Source: Gammaproteobacteria bacterium
Lineage (GTDB): Bacteria; Pseudomonadota; Gammaproteobacteria; Enterobacterales; Alteromonadaceae
DNA length: 64,000 nucleotides
Assembly (NCBI GenBank): GCA_018222405.1
Contig: JAAFAI010000017.1
Coordinates: forward strand, 1 to 64,000
Reading direction: 5' to 3'
Program-made: the position numbers and the translations under genes
The notes under the pieces: model-generated
What the model saw: the letters and a program-made list of their open reading frames with translations, nothing else
Databases searched by the model: none
What the model was told of the DNA's origin: nothing
Shown: positions 37,457 to 46,959 of the stretch, piece by piece
How the letters are laid out: each line of letters begins with the position of its first letter
How positions within the stretch are numbered: position 1 is the stretch's first letter

Positions 37457-38122
37457 ATGTATCAACATACTACTTTGGCGGGCGAACGCATTGACCTGCC
37501 GGTTGGCAAGGTTGTTTGCGTGGGGCGGAACTACCTCGACCACATTCAGGAGCTCAACAACGAAGTCCCGGCTGAACCCTTGTTATTTATGAAGCCAGCG
37601 ACGGCGTTGTGCGAGATCAGCAAGCCACTGGTAATCCCTGCCGACATGGGCGAGTGTCACAACGAGCTGGAAGTCGCGCTGTTAGTCGCTAAGCCGTTGC
37701 GTCAGTGCAGCAGCGAGCAAACCGCAGCTGATGCATTATATGGTGTTGGTCTGGCGCTTGATTTAACGCTGCGGGACGTGCAGCAAAAACTGAAAGACAA
37801 AGGTCAGCCCTGGGAGCGCGCCAAGGCTTTTGACGGGGCTTGCCCGGTCAGCAGCTTTACGCCGCTGGATGGTTCTGCCGAACTCGGTAACCTCGATTTT
37901 TCACTGACAATAAACGGTGAAGCCCGCCAGCAGGGCAATACCAACATGATGATGCGAGGTGCCTTAGCATTGCTATGCGCCATCTCTGAGGTGTTTACAC
38001 TGCAACCCGGCGATATTGTGCTTACCGGCACCCCAAAAGGCGTAGGGCCCTTGCACCCGGGTGATAGTCTACAGCTTAAGATGGCGCCGTGGTTTGACAT
38101 TCACACGCAGGTAGGGGAATAA
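37457..38122 (+). CDS. ycgM: Fumarylacetoacetate hydrolase family protein (YcgM-like)
   Basis: 221 aa. VCVGRNYLDHIQEL, the metal-binding E-x-E pattern in CHNELEVALLV, and LTGTPKGVGPL are typical of the FAH fold. Relatives hydrolyse acylpyruvates or decarboxylate oxaloacetate; the substrate here is unknown. The ATG is 1 base after the transglycosylase stop and ycgN follows, so it corresponds to E. coli ycgM by position. Confidence 0.9.
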   Translation: MYQHTTLAGERIDLPVGKVVCVGRNYLDHIQELNNEVPAEPLLFMKPATALCEISKPLVIPADMGECHNELEVALLVAKPLRQCSSEQTAADALYGVGLALDLTLRDVQQKLKDKGQPWERAKAFDGACPVSSFTPLDGSAELGNLDFSLTINGEARQQGNTNMMMRGALALLCAISEVFTLQPGDIVLTGTPKGVGPLHPGDSLQLKMAPWFDIHTQVGE

Positions 38123-38123
38123 G

Positions 38124-38618
38124 GTGGAAGACCGTTTTTGGGAAACCAAGTCACTCGACGACATGAGCCGTGAAGAATGGGAAGCGATTTGTGATGGCTG
38201 TGCCAAGTGTTGCCTGCACAAGTTCATTGACGACGATGATGCCGTGGAAGCAGCGCCTACGGATTACATGGAACATCACGAAACCATTCATTACACCAGT
38301 ATCGCCTGCGATTTGCTCAATACTAAAACCTGTAGCTGTACTCGCTATGCTGAGCGTCAGCAACTGGTGCCGGATTGCGTAAAACTGACGAAGGAAAATC
38401 TCAAAGATATTTTCTTTATGCCAACCAGTTGCGCTTACCGGCGCCTGCACGAAGGTCGTGGCTTGCCGTCCTGGCATCCGCTGCTTAATCGTGGCAAGAA
38501 GACGGCAATGCACCGGGAAGGGATGTCGGTGCGTGGTAAAACAGTAGCTGAATCAGACGCTGATTTGGACAACTTCGAAGAGTACATCGCTATCTGGCCA
38601 TTGGAAGACCTAGACTAG
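38124..38618 (+). CDS. ycgN: YcgN family cysteine-cluster protein
   Basis: 164 aa from a GTG start 1 base after the upstream stop. It has the conserved cysteines CDGCAKCCLHK, IAC, KTCSCTRY, PDC and SCAYR of the UPF0260/YkgJ-like family, which suggests metal or cluster binding. Compared with E. coli YcgN it carries an extra ~15 residues (about 41-56, rich in Glu, His and Tyr) between the first cysteine group and the next. Function unknown. Confidence 0.92.
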   Translation: MEDRFWETKSLDDMSREEWEAICDGCAKCCLHKFIDDDDAVEAAPTDYMEHHETIHYTSIACDLLNTKTCSCTRYAERQQLVPDCVKLTKENLKDIFFMPTSCAYRRLHEGRGLPSWHPLLNRGKKTAMHREGMSVRGKTVAESDADLDNFEEYIAIWPLEDLD

Positions 38619-38701
38619 GGCCATTAATGGCGTTCATCGATTAAATTGGTCAGCACTGGCAGATTTTGCTATCACTGGTATTAACACAAAGGAGTGTCGT
38701 T

Positions 38702-38935
38702 ATGCCTTATAAAATTAATTTCTTCGCCCGTCCCATTGATTCGGACTACCGGTTGAACTGGGAAAGTCTGCTAATCGAGTTATCGCTGGCTGTTATCTGT
38801 ACTACCATGGCTGTTTATGGCTGGGACAAAGGAATGCTGTTGATGGCGTATCCGGCAGGATTCGTTGCCCTGATGTGTTTTGGCCTGGTTATCTATACCC
38901 TGGTTAGCTTTGTGCGTTCCAGGCTTCAAAAATAA
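38702..38935 (+). CDS. Small membrane protein, unknown function
   Basis: 77 aa with two predicted transmembrane helices (about 22-41 and 47-70). An AAAGGAG ribosome site supports the ATG at 38702 over an in-frame upstream start. No family was recognised. It is monocistronic after ycgN. The following ~190 bases are AT-rich with no recognisable signal. Confidence 0.6.
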   Translation: MPYKINFFARPIDSDYRLNWESLLIELSLAVICTTMAVYGWDKGMLLMAYPAGFVALMCFGLVIYTLVSFVRSRLQK

Positions 38936-39124
38936 ACCCCTGTGACGACCTCTTTATAGCGAATTGATGAGAAGGCTGGACTAGCTTTACTGCAAGAAGT
39001 TTCTCATCTTAGCCAAGAGTGGATATTTTGAGACTCGTTTTCTAAGGATAGCTATACACTCAGCGCAGTGTTCATTTAACTTATGATATATATAAATTAA
39101 ATCTCTAATAAATCGCTATTTCTG

Positions 39125-39454
39125 TTGGTGCAAAATGTTTTGAAATTCATAAATACGTTACTCGAAAGCTACGGCAATATGACCAGATTCGCGCTATCAC
39201 TTGTGATTGCAATGACAGTTTTGTCGATAAAAGGATTTAAAAATATTACCTTTATGCCGCTTGGTGTATATTTATTACTGACCATTGGACTTGGCTCTTT
39301 TCTGCTTATTGCTTATAAATTTGGCGTATTGCCAGGTCCAACTGGAGCACTCAGAAAAGAACAGACGCCACTTTTTTATTACGCTGGTATCACTCTTCTG
39401 CTCTCATTACTGATGATTGTTAATGTCTATTTTTTAGTATCGTTAGTTCATTAA
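39125..39454 (+). CDS. Putative membrane protein in an AT-rich patch
   Basis: Up to 109 aa, with three predicted transmembrane helices (about 20-36, 42-66, 85-107). The start is uncertain: TTG 39125, GTG 39128 or ATG 39179; none has a good ribosome site. Base composition here (about 38.94-39.54 kb) is visibly AT-richer than its neighbours, so it may be a recent acquisition. No family was recognised. Confidence 0.4.
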   Translation: MVQNVLKFINTLLESYGNMTRFALSLVIAMTVLSIKGFKNITFMPLGVYLLLTIGLGSFLLIAYKFGVLPGPTGALRKEQTPLFYYAGITLLLSLLMIVNVYFLVSLVH

Positions 39455-39541
39455 GAAAATATAATTCTATATAGCTAAATTTTTCAAAAATGCATTCAAA
39501 GCAGAAGCCATTATTTATTAGTGTGGATAAACTAGCGAAAA

Positions 39542-40096
39542 CTATGGGTTGAGCAACAGGCTAAAGAGCAGGGCATCCTGATTGAGAATACGGCGCTTGC
39601 AGAGGGCTTCTTTTTTGGCGCCAATGGCGTGAGCCAGTTTAATACTGGCCTGGTTTTCCGGCAGAGTGAAATACTCTATACGATTAAGGCCCAGAGGCTG
39701 TCTGGCAATTTCTATCAGGCGTTCACACAGCTTAATCGCCAGGCCCCGGCCTCTGGCCTCAGGAACCAGCCATAACCCCAGGTTGGCGTTGAGATGCACC
39801 GGATGGATATAGTTAAGCAGGCCCATTCCCAGGCATTGCTCGTTCCAGATCAGCAGGTAGGTAATGCCATAGCCAATTTTACGTTGTTGCTCGAAGGTCT
39901 CGATGAGCGATTCGGCATGTCCCAGTGTAGTAGGAGTTAACCCTGAACCCATCCAGGGCTTAACGGAGGCGCATGCGAGTTTGCCTGCCTCAGACAAGGC
40001 CAGTGCGTATTTGTGGTGAGCGCGAATAATTTTGACTGGCCCGGCATCGGTAAAAATGGGGGCCAGCCTGACTGGCAGGGTTGTCAGGTCGATCAA
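39542..40096 (-). CDS. GNAT-family N-acetyltransferase (RimJ/RimL-like)
   Basis: 184 aa. It has the acetyl-CoA pyrophosphate loop EARGRGLA and the downstream pattern NRIEYFTLPENQASIKLAHAIGA typical of RimJ/RimL-like acetyltransferases. The substrate is unknown (ribosomal protein N-terminus, amino sugar or small molecule). It uses a TTG start overlapping the dsbB stop by 4 bases; no ATG would leave the domain intact. Confidence 0.85.
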   Translation of the reverse strand: MIDLTTLPVRLAPIFTDAGPVKIIRAHHKYALALSEAGKLACASVKPWMGSGLTPTTLGHAESLIETFEQQRKIGYGITYLLIWNEQCLGMGLLNYIHPVHLNANLGLWLVPEARGRGLAIKLCERLIEIARQPLGLNRIEYFTLPENQASIKLAHAIGAKKEALCKRRILNQDALLFSLLLNP

Positions 40097-40617
40097 AAGA
40101 GTTTCTTATCGATAACTCTGGCTAGCAGCACAACCACCAATACTACGAAGTAGGCGCCAAATATGATTTGCATCCATTCAGCCATGCCCATAGACAGGAA
40201 TTGCCAGCTGTTTTCAAGACAGTCGCCACGGGCCGCAAAAATGGCTGGTAGCCACTCATGTAAAGGCGCCCACTCCGGGAAATTAGGAAAAATTTCGCAA
40301 GTGCCGAAAAACGGATCGTCCGACTCGATAATTTCGATGTGCTCAGAAGCTATCATAAAGCCTCTTATTGCACTGTATCCCCACAGCCCATAACTAACCA
40401 AACGGGTGAGCGGGTGGTTGAACAGCAGCACCAGCAGACCAGCCAGTACAATGCCCCACATTGCTGTACGTTGATAAATACACATTATGCACGGTTCCAG
40501 GCCCATGCCGTGTTGAAAATACAGCGCCGTGAACTCCAGCGCCAGCGAGGTGGCGAAGAGTACCAGCCAGGCAGATTTTTGTTCTGCCCAGCTACTTAGT
40601 CCATTCAACAGACCCAT
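40093..40617 (-). CDS. dsbB: Disulfide bond formation protein DsbB
   Basis: 174-aa quinone reductase of the inner membrane that reoxidises DsbA. Four transmembrane helices; first periplasmic pair Cys43/Cys46 (CIMC), second pair Cys107 (GTCEIF) and Cys133 (RGDCLENSW). It follows nhaB by 14 bases, the same pairing as in E. coli. Confidence 0.95.
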   Translation of the reverse strand: MGLLNGLSSWAEQKSAWLVLFATSLALEFTALYFQHGMGLEPCIMCIYQRTAMWGIVLAGLLVLLFNHPLTRLVSYGLWGYSAIRGFMIASEHIEIIESDDPFFGTCEIFPNFPEWAPLHEWLPAIFAARGDCLENSWQFLSMGMAEWMQIIFGAYFVVLVVVLLARVIDKKLF

Positions 40618-40631
40618 TCTTTATAATACTC

Positions 40632-42212
40632 CTAGTGGCCGCTGTTATCGGCACCGGGAACACCCGTGTGGTGTTCTATAAGGTGCATGTCGTAAAGCCA
40701 TTGGGTTGTGTCAGCTAAGCCCCAGTAAGTGGCCAGTAAGCCTACAATTGCCAGTACAATGGTGTATGGCAGTGCCATAAACACCATACGGCCGTAGGAG
40801 AGTCTTAATAGCGGTGCAATGGCCGATGTCAGCAGGAACAGGAAAGCAGCCTGACCATTCGGGGTCGCTACACTAGGCAGGTTAGTACCGGTGTTGATTG
40901 CAACCGCCAGTAAGTCAAACTGGTCGCGGGTGATTTCGCCATTAGCCAGTGCCGTGCTGACCTCGGTAATGTATACCGAGCCTACAAACACGTTATCACT
41001 CACCATCGACAACACACCGTTGGCCAGATAGAACATTACCAACTGAGTAGTACCTTCAAAACCCAGCACCCAGTGGATAACCGGTGCGAACAAACCCTGT
41101 TCGATAATGACCGCGACCACACCGAAGAATACGCACAGCAGAGCGGTAAATGGCAGCGCTTCTTCAAAGGCTTTACCCAGCGCGTGTTCCTCAATAACTC
41201 CGCTCATGGAAGTCGCCAGTACGATGACTGAAAGGCCGATTAAGCCAACCGCTGCCATATGCGTTGCCAGGCCTACAACCAGCCAGACGCCAATCAGGGC
41301 CTGTACACCAAGACGCGCTTTATCACGAACAGAGCGGGCCTGGTCCATCGATTTATCATAATCCACCAGAATTTGACGCACTGCGTCAGGCAGCTTGGCG
41401 CCATAGCCAAACAATTTGGTTTTTTCCAGCAATACGGTAGTCAGGATACCCATCAGGAACACTGGAATGGTGATGGGAGACATACGGATGAAAAACTCTA
41501 CAAAGTTCCAGCCGGCTTTATCTGCAATGATCAGGTTTTGTGGTTCGCCTACCATGGTCATTACACCACCCAGGGCTGTACCCACTGCCGAGTGCATCAT
41601 CAGATTACGCAGGAAAGCGCGGAAGTTGTCGAGATCGTTAGAGCCTAAATCTGCCACGCTATCGTCGGAGGTATGGTCGTGGTCGTGATGAAATTCTTTG
41701 CCCGACGCAACCTTGTGGTAAATAGTGTAGAACCCGAGACCAACGGCAATGATTACCGCAACAACGGTTAACGCGTCGAGGAAAGCAGAGAGAAATGCCG
41801 AAGCAATAATGAACGCCAGTGACAGTACGGTTTTATTTCGCACCCGAATAACCAGCTTGGTAAACAGAAACAGCAGCAGGTCCTTCATAAAGTAGATACC
41901 GGCCACCATGAACACCAACAGCAACAGCACTTCGAGGTTGACCTCTATTTCATGCATCATGTGCTGGGGGGTTGTCATGCCTATGAAGAGTGCTTCAATC
42001 AGTAACAGCCCGCCGGGCTGAAGGGGATAACACTTTAACGCCATAGCAAGGGTAAAGATAAACTCGATAATCAGTAACCAGCCGGCCAGAAAGGGATCGA
42101 GCATGAAAATCAGAGGGTTAGCAATTAAACAGCCGATAATGGTTTTCTTATACCAGTCTGGCGCATGCCCCAGAAAATTCTTATAGATCGCCATGGTCAT
42201 AGAGGTTTGCAT
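40632..42212 (-). CDS. nhaB: Sodium/proton antiporter NhaB
   Basis: 526 aa, about 12 transmembrane helices. [27 protein letters not shown] and the long [20 protein letters not shown] block are near-identical to E. coli NhaB. It exports Na+ in exchange for H+, important in a marine cell. AAGGAA precedes the ATG. It is divergent from fadR across a 457-base regulatory gap and forms an operon with dsbB and the GNAT gene. Confidence 0.97.
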   Translation of the reverse strand: MQTSMTMAIYKNFLGHAPDWYKKTIIGCLIANPLIFMLDPFLAGWLLIIEFIFTLAMALKCYPLQPGGLLLIEALFIGMTTPQHMMHEIEVNLEVLLLLVFMVAGIYFMKDLLLFLFTKLVIRVRNKTVLSLAFIIASAFLSAFLDALTVVAVIIAVGLGFYTIYHKVASGKEFHHDHDHTSDDSVADLGSNDLDNFRAFLRNLMMHSAVGTALGGVMTMVGEPQNLIIADKAGWNFVEFFIRMSPITIPVFLMGILTTVLLEKTKLFGYGAKLPDAVRQILVDYDKSMDQARSVRDKARLGVQALIGVWLVVGLATHMAAVGLIGLSVIVLATSMSGVIEEHALGKAFEEALPFTALLCVFFGVVAVIIEQGLFAPVIHWVLGFEGTTQLVMFYLANGVLSMVSDNVFVGSVYITEVSTALANGEITRDQFDLLAVAINTGTNLPSVATPNGQAAFLFLLTSAIAPLLRLSYGRMVFMALPYTIVLAIVGLLATYWGLADTTQWLYDMHLIEHHTGVPGADNSGH

Positions 42213-42669
42213 GGAGTAATTTCCTTTTTTATCACAGGCTTAATTTGTTGTTCTCAGCTAATAATAGACGAGTTTTATAATTTTTTGTCACTACCGGGGT
42301 GACAGTTTGAATGTGAATGTCTGTTTTTAGGACACTTTTCGTCTAAGCTTGCAAAGACTAACCGAAATCTATCCCGACAGGAAGTAGAAAGCGACGTATC
42401 TCAGACCATATGCGCACAGCTGTTCAAAAAGTGCGCTAAGTGAAAATTATTGCTGCTTTTATTCATATTTCATCAGTCGGACTGAGAAAAACTGTCACTT
42501 ATCAACCAGTTTGTTATGCTGTTTTAACACGTAAAACTGTTACAATTGGTCGTATCTGTTTAAGTTAGGTGGTACAAGCCGCCTAACGGCGATTTATTCA
42601 TTGTGCTTATGAAAATTCATCTGGTACAATCAGTTTGAAAATAACAAGAACGTTCAGTGGCGAGCAAAT
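42213..42669. other. 457-base intergenic region between nhaB and fadR
   Basis: No gene or RNA was recognised here. It must hold the divergent nhaB and fadR promoters. It contains one good FadR-like site (42619-42635) and a poorer one (42544-42560, AATTGGTCGTATCTGTT, about 13 of 17 consensus bases). The central part is AT-rich. No sodium-riboswitch-like structure was identified by eye. Confidence 0.6.
42619..42635 (+). promoter_or_regulatory. Candidate FadR operator upstream of fadR
   Basis: ATCTGGTACAATCAGTT resembles the E. coli fadBA operator ATCTGGTACGACCAGAT. It lies 35 bases before the fadR ATG and suggests autoregulation. Fifteen consecutive bases (CTGGTACAATCAGTT) recur at the GMC oxidoreductase promoter (57560-57574). 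Confidence 0.7.
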
Positions 42670-43380
42670 ATGATATACAAGGCACAAAGTCCGGCTGGTT
42701 TTGCCGAGGAATACATCGTAGAGTCGATTTGGAGTGGACGTTTTCCTCCAGGGACTATTCTTCCCGCTGAACGGGAATTATCCGAACTCATTGGTGTAAC
42801 ACGTACCACGTTACGTGAAGTGTTACAGCGTCTGGCCCGAGATGGCTGGTTAACCATTCAGCATGGTAAGCCAACCAAAGTGAACAACTTCTGGGAAACC
42901 TGCGGCCTCAACATTCTCGAAACGCTGGCTCGTCTCGATCAGGACGGTATACCAGAACTGGTGGATAACCTGCTGGCAGCCCGGACCAATCTGAGCGCAG
43001 TCTTTATTCGCGGTGCAATCCGTAAAAATCCCCAGGCGTCGGCAGAAATCATTGCCCGGTATAAAGACGTTGAGGAAGATGGTAAAGCTTTTGCACACTT
43101 TGACTATCAACTGAACCACGATTTAGCTCTGGCGTCAGGAAACAATGTGTTTGTGCTGATGATGAACGGCTTCCGTGGTTTGTATTCGCGCATTGGTGGT
43201 TTCTTCTTCTCAGACCCACGAGCTCGCGATGTCGCCAAAGAGTTCTACGCCAAATTACAGCAGGTTGCCGAGCAAGGCGATTATAAGTCGGTACCCGCAG
43301 TGGTCCGCGAATATGGATATGCTTCAGGTCGCGTATGGAATGAAGTCCGCGAAACCATGCCTCAGGATTTAGTTGATTAA
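42670..43380 (+). CDS. fadR: Fatty acid metabolism regulator FadR
   Basis: 236-aa GntR-family regulator. The N-terminal winged helix includes [20 protein letters not shown] (36-55), and the C-terminal acyl-CoA-binding all-helical domain includes [17 protein letters not shown]. In E. coli it represses beta-oxidation genes and activates fabA/fabB, with release by long-chain acyl-CoA. Divergent placement from nhaB matches E. coli. Targets in this window probably include fadR itself, fadD and the GMC gene. Confidence 0.95.
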   Translation: MIYKAQSPAGFAEEYIVESIWSGRFPPGTILPAERELSELIGVTRTTLREVLQRLARDGWLTIQHGKPTKVNNFWETCGLNILETLARLDQDGIPELVDNLLAARTNLSAVFIRGAIRKNPQASAEIIARYKDVEEDGKAFAHFDYQLNHDLALASGNNVFVLMMNGFRGLYSRIGGFFFSDPRARDVAKEFYAKLQQVAEQGDYKSVPAVVREYGYASGRVWNEVRETMPQDLVD

Positions 43381-43405
43381 GAGCCGCACCAGCGGCTCTT
43401 TTCTT
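43379..43405 (+). terminator. Rho-independent terminator after fadR
   Basis: AAGAGCCGC/GCGGCTCTT, a 9-bp stem with ACCA loop, overlaps the fadR stop codon and is followed by TTCTT. Confidence 0.85.
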
Positions 43406-43505
43406 ATCTGCGTTACAACAAAACCTCACAAGAATGCGTTTTTAGTATGTGATTTCTAAATTCTCCTTTTACACTGATTAACAGATAGCAAAAGGAGACC
43501 AAATC

Positions 43506-43865
43506 ATGGCAGCTAAAGACGATATCAAAAGTAAAATCAGCGAAGCTGAAGAATTCGCCCGTAAAATCTGGTTGGCAGGTTTAGGGGCCTACGGTAAAAG
43601 CGTTGATGAAGCACAGGGCCAGTACGAAAAACTGACCAAAGATGCTAATAAGATGTTTGACGAACTGGTGTCTAAGGGTGAAACCCTGGAGTCAGATGCC
43701 AAAGACAAATTTAAAGAAACCACCAGTGAAGTGGAGAGTCGCGTAGCCGACGTTCGTAAAAAGCTGGGTCTGGACACAGACGACACCGATCAGAAGATCG
43801 AAGAGCTTTCTGCAAAAGTGGATGCATTGACTGAAGCAGTCGCTAAACTGGCAGCAAATAAGTAA
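43506..43865 (+). CDS. Phasin (polyhydroxyalkanoate granule-associated protein)
   Basis: 119 aa, almost wholly helical and amphipathic. It starts with a conserved EEFARKIWLAGLGAYGKS segment, has a coiled-coil middle and ends with a heptad region (KIEELSAKVDALTEAVAKL). This matches PhaI/PhaF-type phasins that coat PHA granules. A very strong AAGGAG ribosome site precedes the ATG, and codon use looks optimised, implying abundance. No PHA synthase is in the window. Confidence 0.88.
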   Translation: MAAKDDIKSKISEAEEFARKIWLAGLGAYGKSVDEAQGQYEKLTKDANKMFDELVSKGETLESDAKDKFKETTSEVESRVADVRKKLGLDTDDTDQKIEELSAKVDALTEAVAKLAANK

Positions 43866-43911
43866 CAACTGGGCGGGCAGCGGCAGTTGCCCAATCAGCT
43901 AAGGAGTTATT

Positions 43912-44415
43912 ATGTCAGATAAAAAACCGACATCTCCCATCATGGGCTGGTTTGAAGCCGGTTTAGGCTTGTTCACAGACCAACTCAATGCGGCCAATCA
44001 GCAGGTTCAGCATAAGGTGGATGAGTCGCAAAAAACACTGGATGAGCTAGCCGCACGGGGCGCTGAAGTTGAAGCGCAGATCCGTAAAACGGTAGACCCA
44101 TCGCAATGGCTTGAGTTGTGGCGTCAATCGCCGTTGCATCATTGGATGCCAACATTTACCACACCCAAACAAAAGCGGGCGATGCAAATTGAAGCGTTGT
44201 CAGCCAAAGTAGATTTATTGGTAGAGCAGGTCGCCCTTTTGGCGGCAAAGCAAGCGGCAGCAAAAGCGGACGAAAAACCGCAACCAGTTGCTAAGCCTAA
44301 AGCGACACGGGCGAAAAAGACCACCACGACCAAACGTACTACGTCGCCCCGCGCTGCAAAGTCGGCGACAGCCCGTAAAACGGCAGATAAGGACGCTCCC
44401 GCTAAAGACGAGTAA
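43912..44415 (+). CDS. Phasin-like protein with Lys/Ala/Thr-rich tail
   Basis: 167 aa. Residues 1-110 are helical with a coiled-coil end (IEALSAKVDLLVEQVALLAAK) similar to the upstream phasin. The last ~55 residues are a basic AKPKATRAKKTTTTKR-type tail, like the histone-like tail of PhaF that binds DNA and helps granule segregation. It follows the first phasin by 46 bases with its own AAGGAG, so it is probably one transcript, closed by a strong terminator. Confidence 0.78.
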   Translation: MSDKKPTSPIMGWFEAGLGLFTDQLNAANQQVQHKVDESQKTLDELAARGAEVEAQIRKTVDPSQWLELWRQSPLHHWMPTFTTPKQKRAMQIEALSAKVDLLVEQVALLAAKQAAAKADEKPQPVAKPKATRAKKTTTTKRTTSPRAAKSATARKTADKDAPAKDE

Positions 44416-44434
44416 ACCGCAGTAATGTCAGAAA

Positions 44435-44464
44435 AAAGGCCGGTTAACTAACCGGCCTTTCTTG
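44435..44464. terminator. Strong terminator after the phasin genes (bidirectional)
   Basis: AAAGGCCGGTTA/TAACCGGCCTTT, a perfect 12-bp stem with a 2-base loop, has an A-run upstream and TTTCTT after it. It sits between the phasins and the convergent DUF2059 gene and may serve both. Confidence 0.88.
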
Positions 44465-44485
44465 CTTGTCGCTGTTCCGAGTAAT

Positions 44486-44983
44486 TCAGTTTGCTGAGTG
44501 TTGCGTCTGCAGGCTTTCCTCGGACTCACTGGTCATCTCAAGCAGTTTAGGGTAAACATCTTTCATCAGCTGCTGTGTGATCTGCATGGAAGCGGCCATG
44601 ACTTCTGGCATTTTCTTTACCACGGACCGTCCGGTTTGTGATTGATAAAATGCCAGCATATCCTGCAGTTCCTGCTCGGAATAATGGGCCATGTAGAGAT
44701 CAATCATTGGTTCTTTTAATGTGTCCCAGTTCACTTCTTCTCGCAGCAGCGTTTTGAGCTTTTCCATGCGTTGGTTGTAGCGGATATATTTGGGATCGTT
44801 GACGTCCATATCTTCAGATAAATCGACAAACAACGAATCAAACTGGTTGTATATCGCATCCAGTGCGCTATCCGCCCCGGTGGCTATAAGCAGTGCTTCC
44901 ACGGTGTTACGTTGAGCCGAGTCGGCTATCGCGTGGCCGCTAAAACTCAGGGTGGCGATAATAATCATTAATGCTTTACGCAT
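44486..44983 (-). CDS. DUF2059 exported protein
   Basis: 165 aa with a signal peptide (SFSGHAIADS). The helical DUF2059 domain contains the LYMAHYSEQELQDMLAFYQS and TGRSVVKKMPEV segments typical of the family. Periplasmic; function unknown. An AAAAGGAA ribosome site precedes the ATG. It lies 38 bases downstream of the NYN gene on the same strand. Confidence 0.9.
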   Translation of the reverse strand: MRKALMIIIATLSFSGHAIADSAQRNTVEALLIATGADSALDAIYNQFDSLFVDLSEDMDVNDPKYIRYNQRMEKLKTLLREEVNWDTLKEPMIDLYMAHYSEQELQDMLAFYQSQTGRSVVKKMPEVMAASMQITQQLMKDVYPKLLEMTSESEESLQTQHSAN

Positions 44984-45021
44984 GACAAATTCCTTTTCAT
45001 CTAGTTGTGTATAGAATCAGT

Positions 45022-45498
45022 TTACCCCAACAGCAACTGCTGATCGATAGGGACAAATTCGCTGGACGACTGCATAAGTGAAGTAGCAGTAAGCGCCGGT
45101 ACCCCATACACCTCAACCTTTTTTCCACCTTGCTCGGTAAGCCGGTTACAGAGAATACTGAAATCACCGTCACCGGATACGAGAATGAGTGTATCGGCTT
45201 CACTCGCGGCATCCATCATATCAATGGTGATCCCCACATCCCAGTCACCTTTGGCAGAGCCGTCTGCACGCTGAATAAAGGGCTTAAGTTTTACCTCAAA
45301 GCCAATGGCACGGAGGATGTTCTGAAACTCGCGTTGCTTGGTATCGCCGCGCTCAACGGCATAAGCATACGCTTTTACCACCTGGCGGTTAGCGGTGGCT
45401 TTGCGCCAGAAAGCGTTGTAGTCAAAGTTCCTGCGGTAGGTTTGACGGCTGGTGTAATACACATTCTGCACATCAACAAATATTGCCACGCGTTCCAT
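45022..45498 (-). CDS. NYN-domain (PIN-like) protein, LabA/DUF88 family
   Basis: 158 aa. A PIN-like nuclease fold with acidic metal-site residues in FVDVQN, DWDVGITIDMMD and LVSGDGDF; this matches the NYN/DUF88 family (LabA-like), predicted to act on RNA. The ATG at 45498 (MERVAIFVDVQN) is preferred over an in-frame TTG at 45525, since the family starts just before the first Asp motif. Partner and substrate unknown. Confidence 0.87.
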   Translation of the reverse strand: MERVAIFVDVQNVYYTSRQTYRRNFDYNAFWRKATANRQVVKAYAYAVERGDTKQREFQNILRAIGFEVKLKPFIQRADGSAKGDWDVGITIDMMDAASEADTLILVSGDGDFSILCNRLTEQGGKKVEVYGVPALTATSLMQSSSEFVPIDQQLLLG

Positions 45499-45675
45499 AA
45501 ACGAGCGCTGCCTTTTGATAAACAAGAAAGGGCAACATAGTAACAGATGCCTTACTGAAATATATCTTTACAGTTAACTAACACATTACCAACTGATGCG
45601 GTTGTGGTTATCAATAGCTCCCTTTAGGATGGGTTGTACGAATTACAATCAATCTGGTTGAGAAGGACATTGGCC

Positions 45676-46959
45676 ATGAAAAGCATTACCAGCGGTATAT
45701 TTCACGTTATCTTACTTTGCTCATTAGCACTAATTAGTTTTCAGGAAGCTGGCGCTGCAGACAACGCTTTCATCCACCAACAAATTCAGCAGAAAACGTC
45801 TGCTATATACAGTGAGCTGGTGGCGGTCCGTAACAACTTACATCAGCATCCTGAGCTGAGCGGCGAAGAGCAACGTACCGCCAGTAAAATCGCAGCTTCG
45901 CTGACAGCACTGGGGCTCGATGTTATCCGCGATATTGGCGGGCACAGCGTTATTGGTGTGATCGATACCGGTAAACCGGGCAAGTCAGTTGCCTGGCGGG
46001 CCGATATCGACGCTATCCCAACCGCTGAGGGCGCTGGGCACAACTGTGGGCACGATATTCACACAACTGTAGCGCTGGGCATGGCAGAGGTATTGTATTC
46101 GCTGAAATCACAGTTAACCGGCAAGCTTATCTTTGTTTTTCAGCCAGCTGAAGAAACCTACACCGGGGCCCGGGCCATGCTTGATGAAGGATTTTTAACA
46201 GCCGTTCAGCCCGATGAATTTTATGCCGCCCACATCTCGCCCATGCCGGCAGGGTTAGTAGCGTCCAAAGCGGGTTATTTATATGCTGATTATCGTCAGG
46301 TCAACCTGGTGTTTAATAATGTGGTAGAGCCGGAAGCGACCATAGCGCTGGCCAAACAGAGCATTATGTCACTGCAATCTGTGGCTAAGGAAAGCCCCTT
46401 CTGGAATACCGCAAACCTGATGGATCCCACTATCGGGCTTGGCAACCCCGATACTATTTATCAGAACTACGTTGTGGTGGAGAGCCGCTTTGATGTTGAA
46501 CACGCCGGTGAGGCGCTTACCGTAAGTGGTTATGTCAGTGCCAGCAATAACGAGTTAATGCAGTTAATAAATAAACGCCTGCGGCAAAAAATGGCAGATA
46601 GCGAATTTGCCGCTTCCTTTGTGGAAGTGAATAACCAGTCGACTCAGCTAACCTATTCCCTGCAACGCGGCAATATTAACAACGCCGCTCAGTTAACCGA
46701 ACAAAGCCTGCAGTCCATGGCGAAAATATACGGTGGTGGAGTGCTTAAATTATACGGCGTTATCCCCGATGGCCGGGGCGACGATTTTGCATATTTTCAG
46801 CAACACATTCCCGGCACCTATTTCCTGCTCGGCGGTTCCGACTTCAGTAAAGGTATCGTTGCTATGCCGCACGCGCCCAATTTTGCCGTCGACGAACGGG
46901 TGATAGAGTATGGTGTTAACTATTTTTCTTCGTTGCTGGTTGAGCGTCTTGGGCTTTAG
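45676..46959 (+). CDS. Exported M20-family amidohydrolase/peptidase
   Basis: 427 aa with a signal peptide (LISFQEAGAADN). M20D-type motifs: RNNLHQHPELSGEE, the metal ligands in GHNCGHDIHTT, the catalytic Glu pair in QPAEETYTGARAML and a C-terminal His in AMPHAPNF. The family removes acyl groups from amino acids (hippurate- or IAA-amino-acid-like). Periplasmic location is unusual for the subfamily. The start at 45676 has GAAGGA. Its 3' end overlaps the convergent DUF2834 gene by 4 bases. Confidence 0.88.
   Translation: MKSITSGIFHVILLCSLALISFQEAGAADNAFIHQQIQQKTSAIYSELVAVRNNLHQHPELSGEEQRTASKIAASLTALGLDVIRDIGGHSVIGVIDTGKPGKSVAWRADIDAIPTAEGAGHNCGHDIHTTVALGMAEVLYSLKSQLTGKLIFVFQPAEETYTGARAMLDEGFLTAVQPDEFYAAHISPMPAGLVASKAGYLYADYRQVNLVFNNVVEPEATIALAKQSIMSLQSVAKESPFWNTANLMDPTIGLGNPDTIYQNYVVVESRFDVEHAGEALTVSGYVSASNNELMQLINKRLRQKMADSEFAASFVEVNNQSTQLTYSLQRGNINNAAQLTEQSLQSMAKIYGGGVLKLYGVIPDGRGDDFAYFQQHIPGTYFLLGGSDFSKGIVAMPHAPNFAVDERVIEYGVNYFSSLLVERLGL

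Noticed and set aside
42544-42560. Second FadR-like site upstream of fadR
   Set aside because: Only about 13 of 17 bases fit and the right half is poor; kept as a note in the intergenic entry rather than a separate site.
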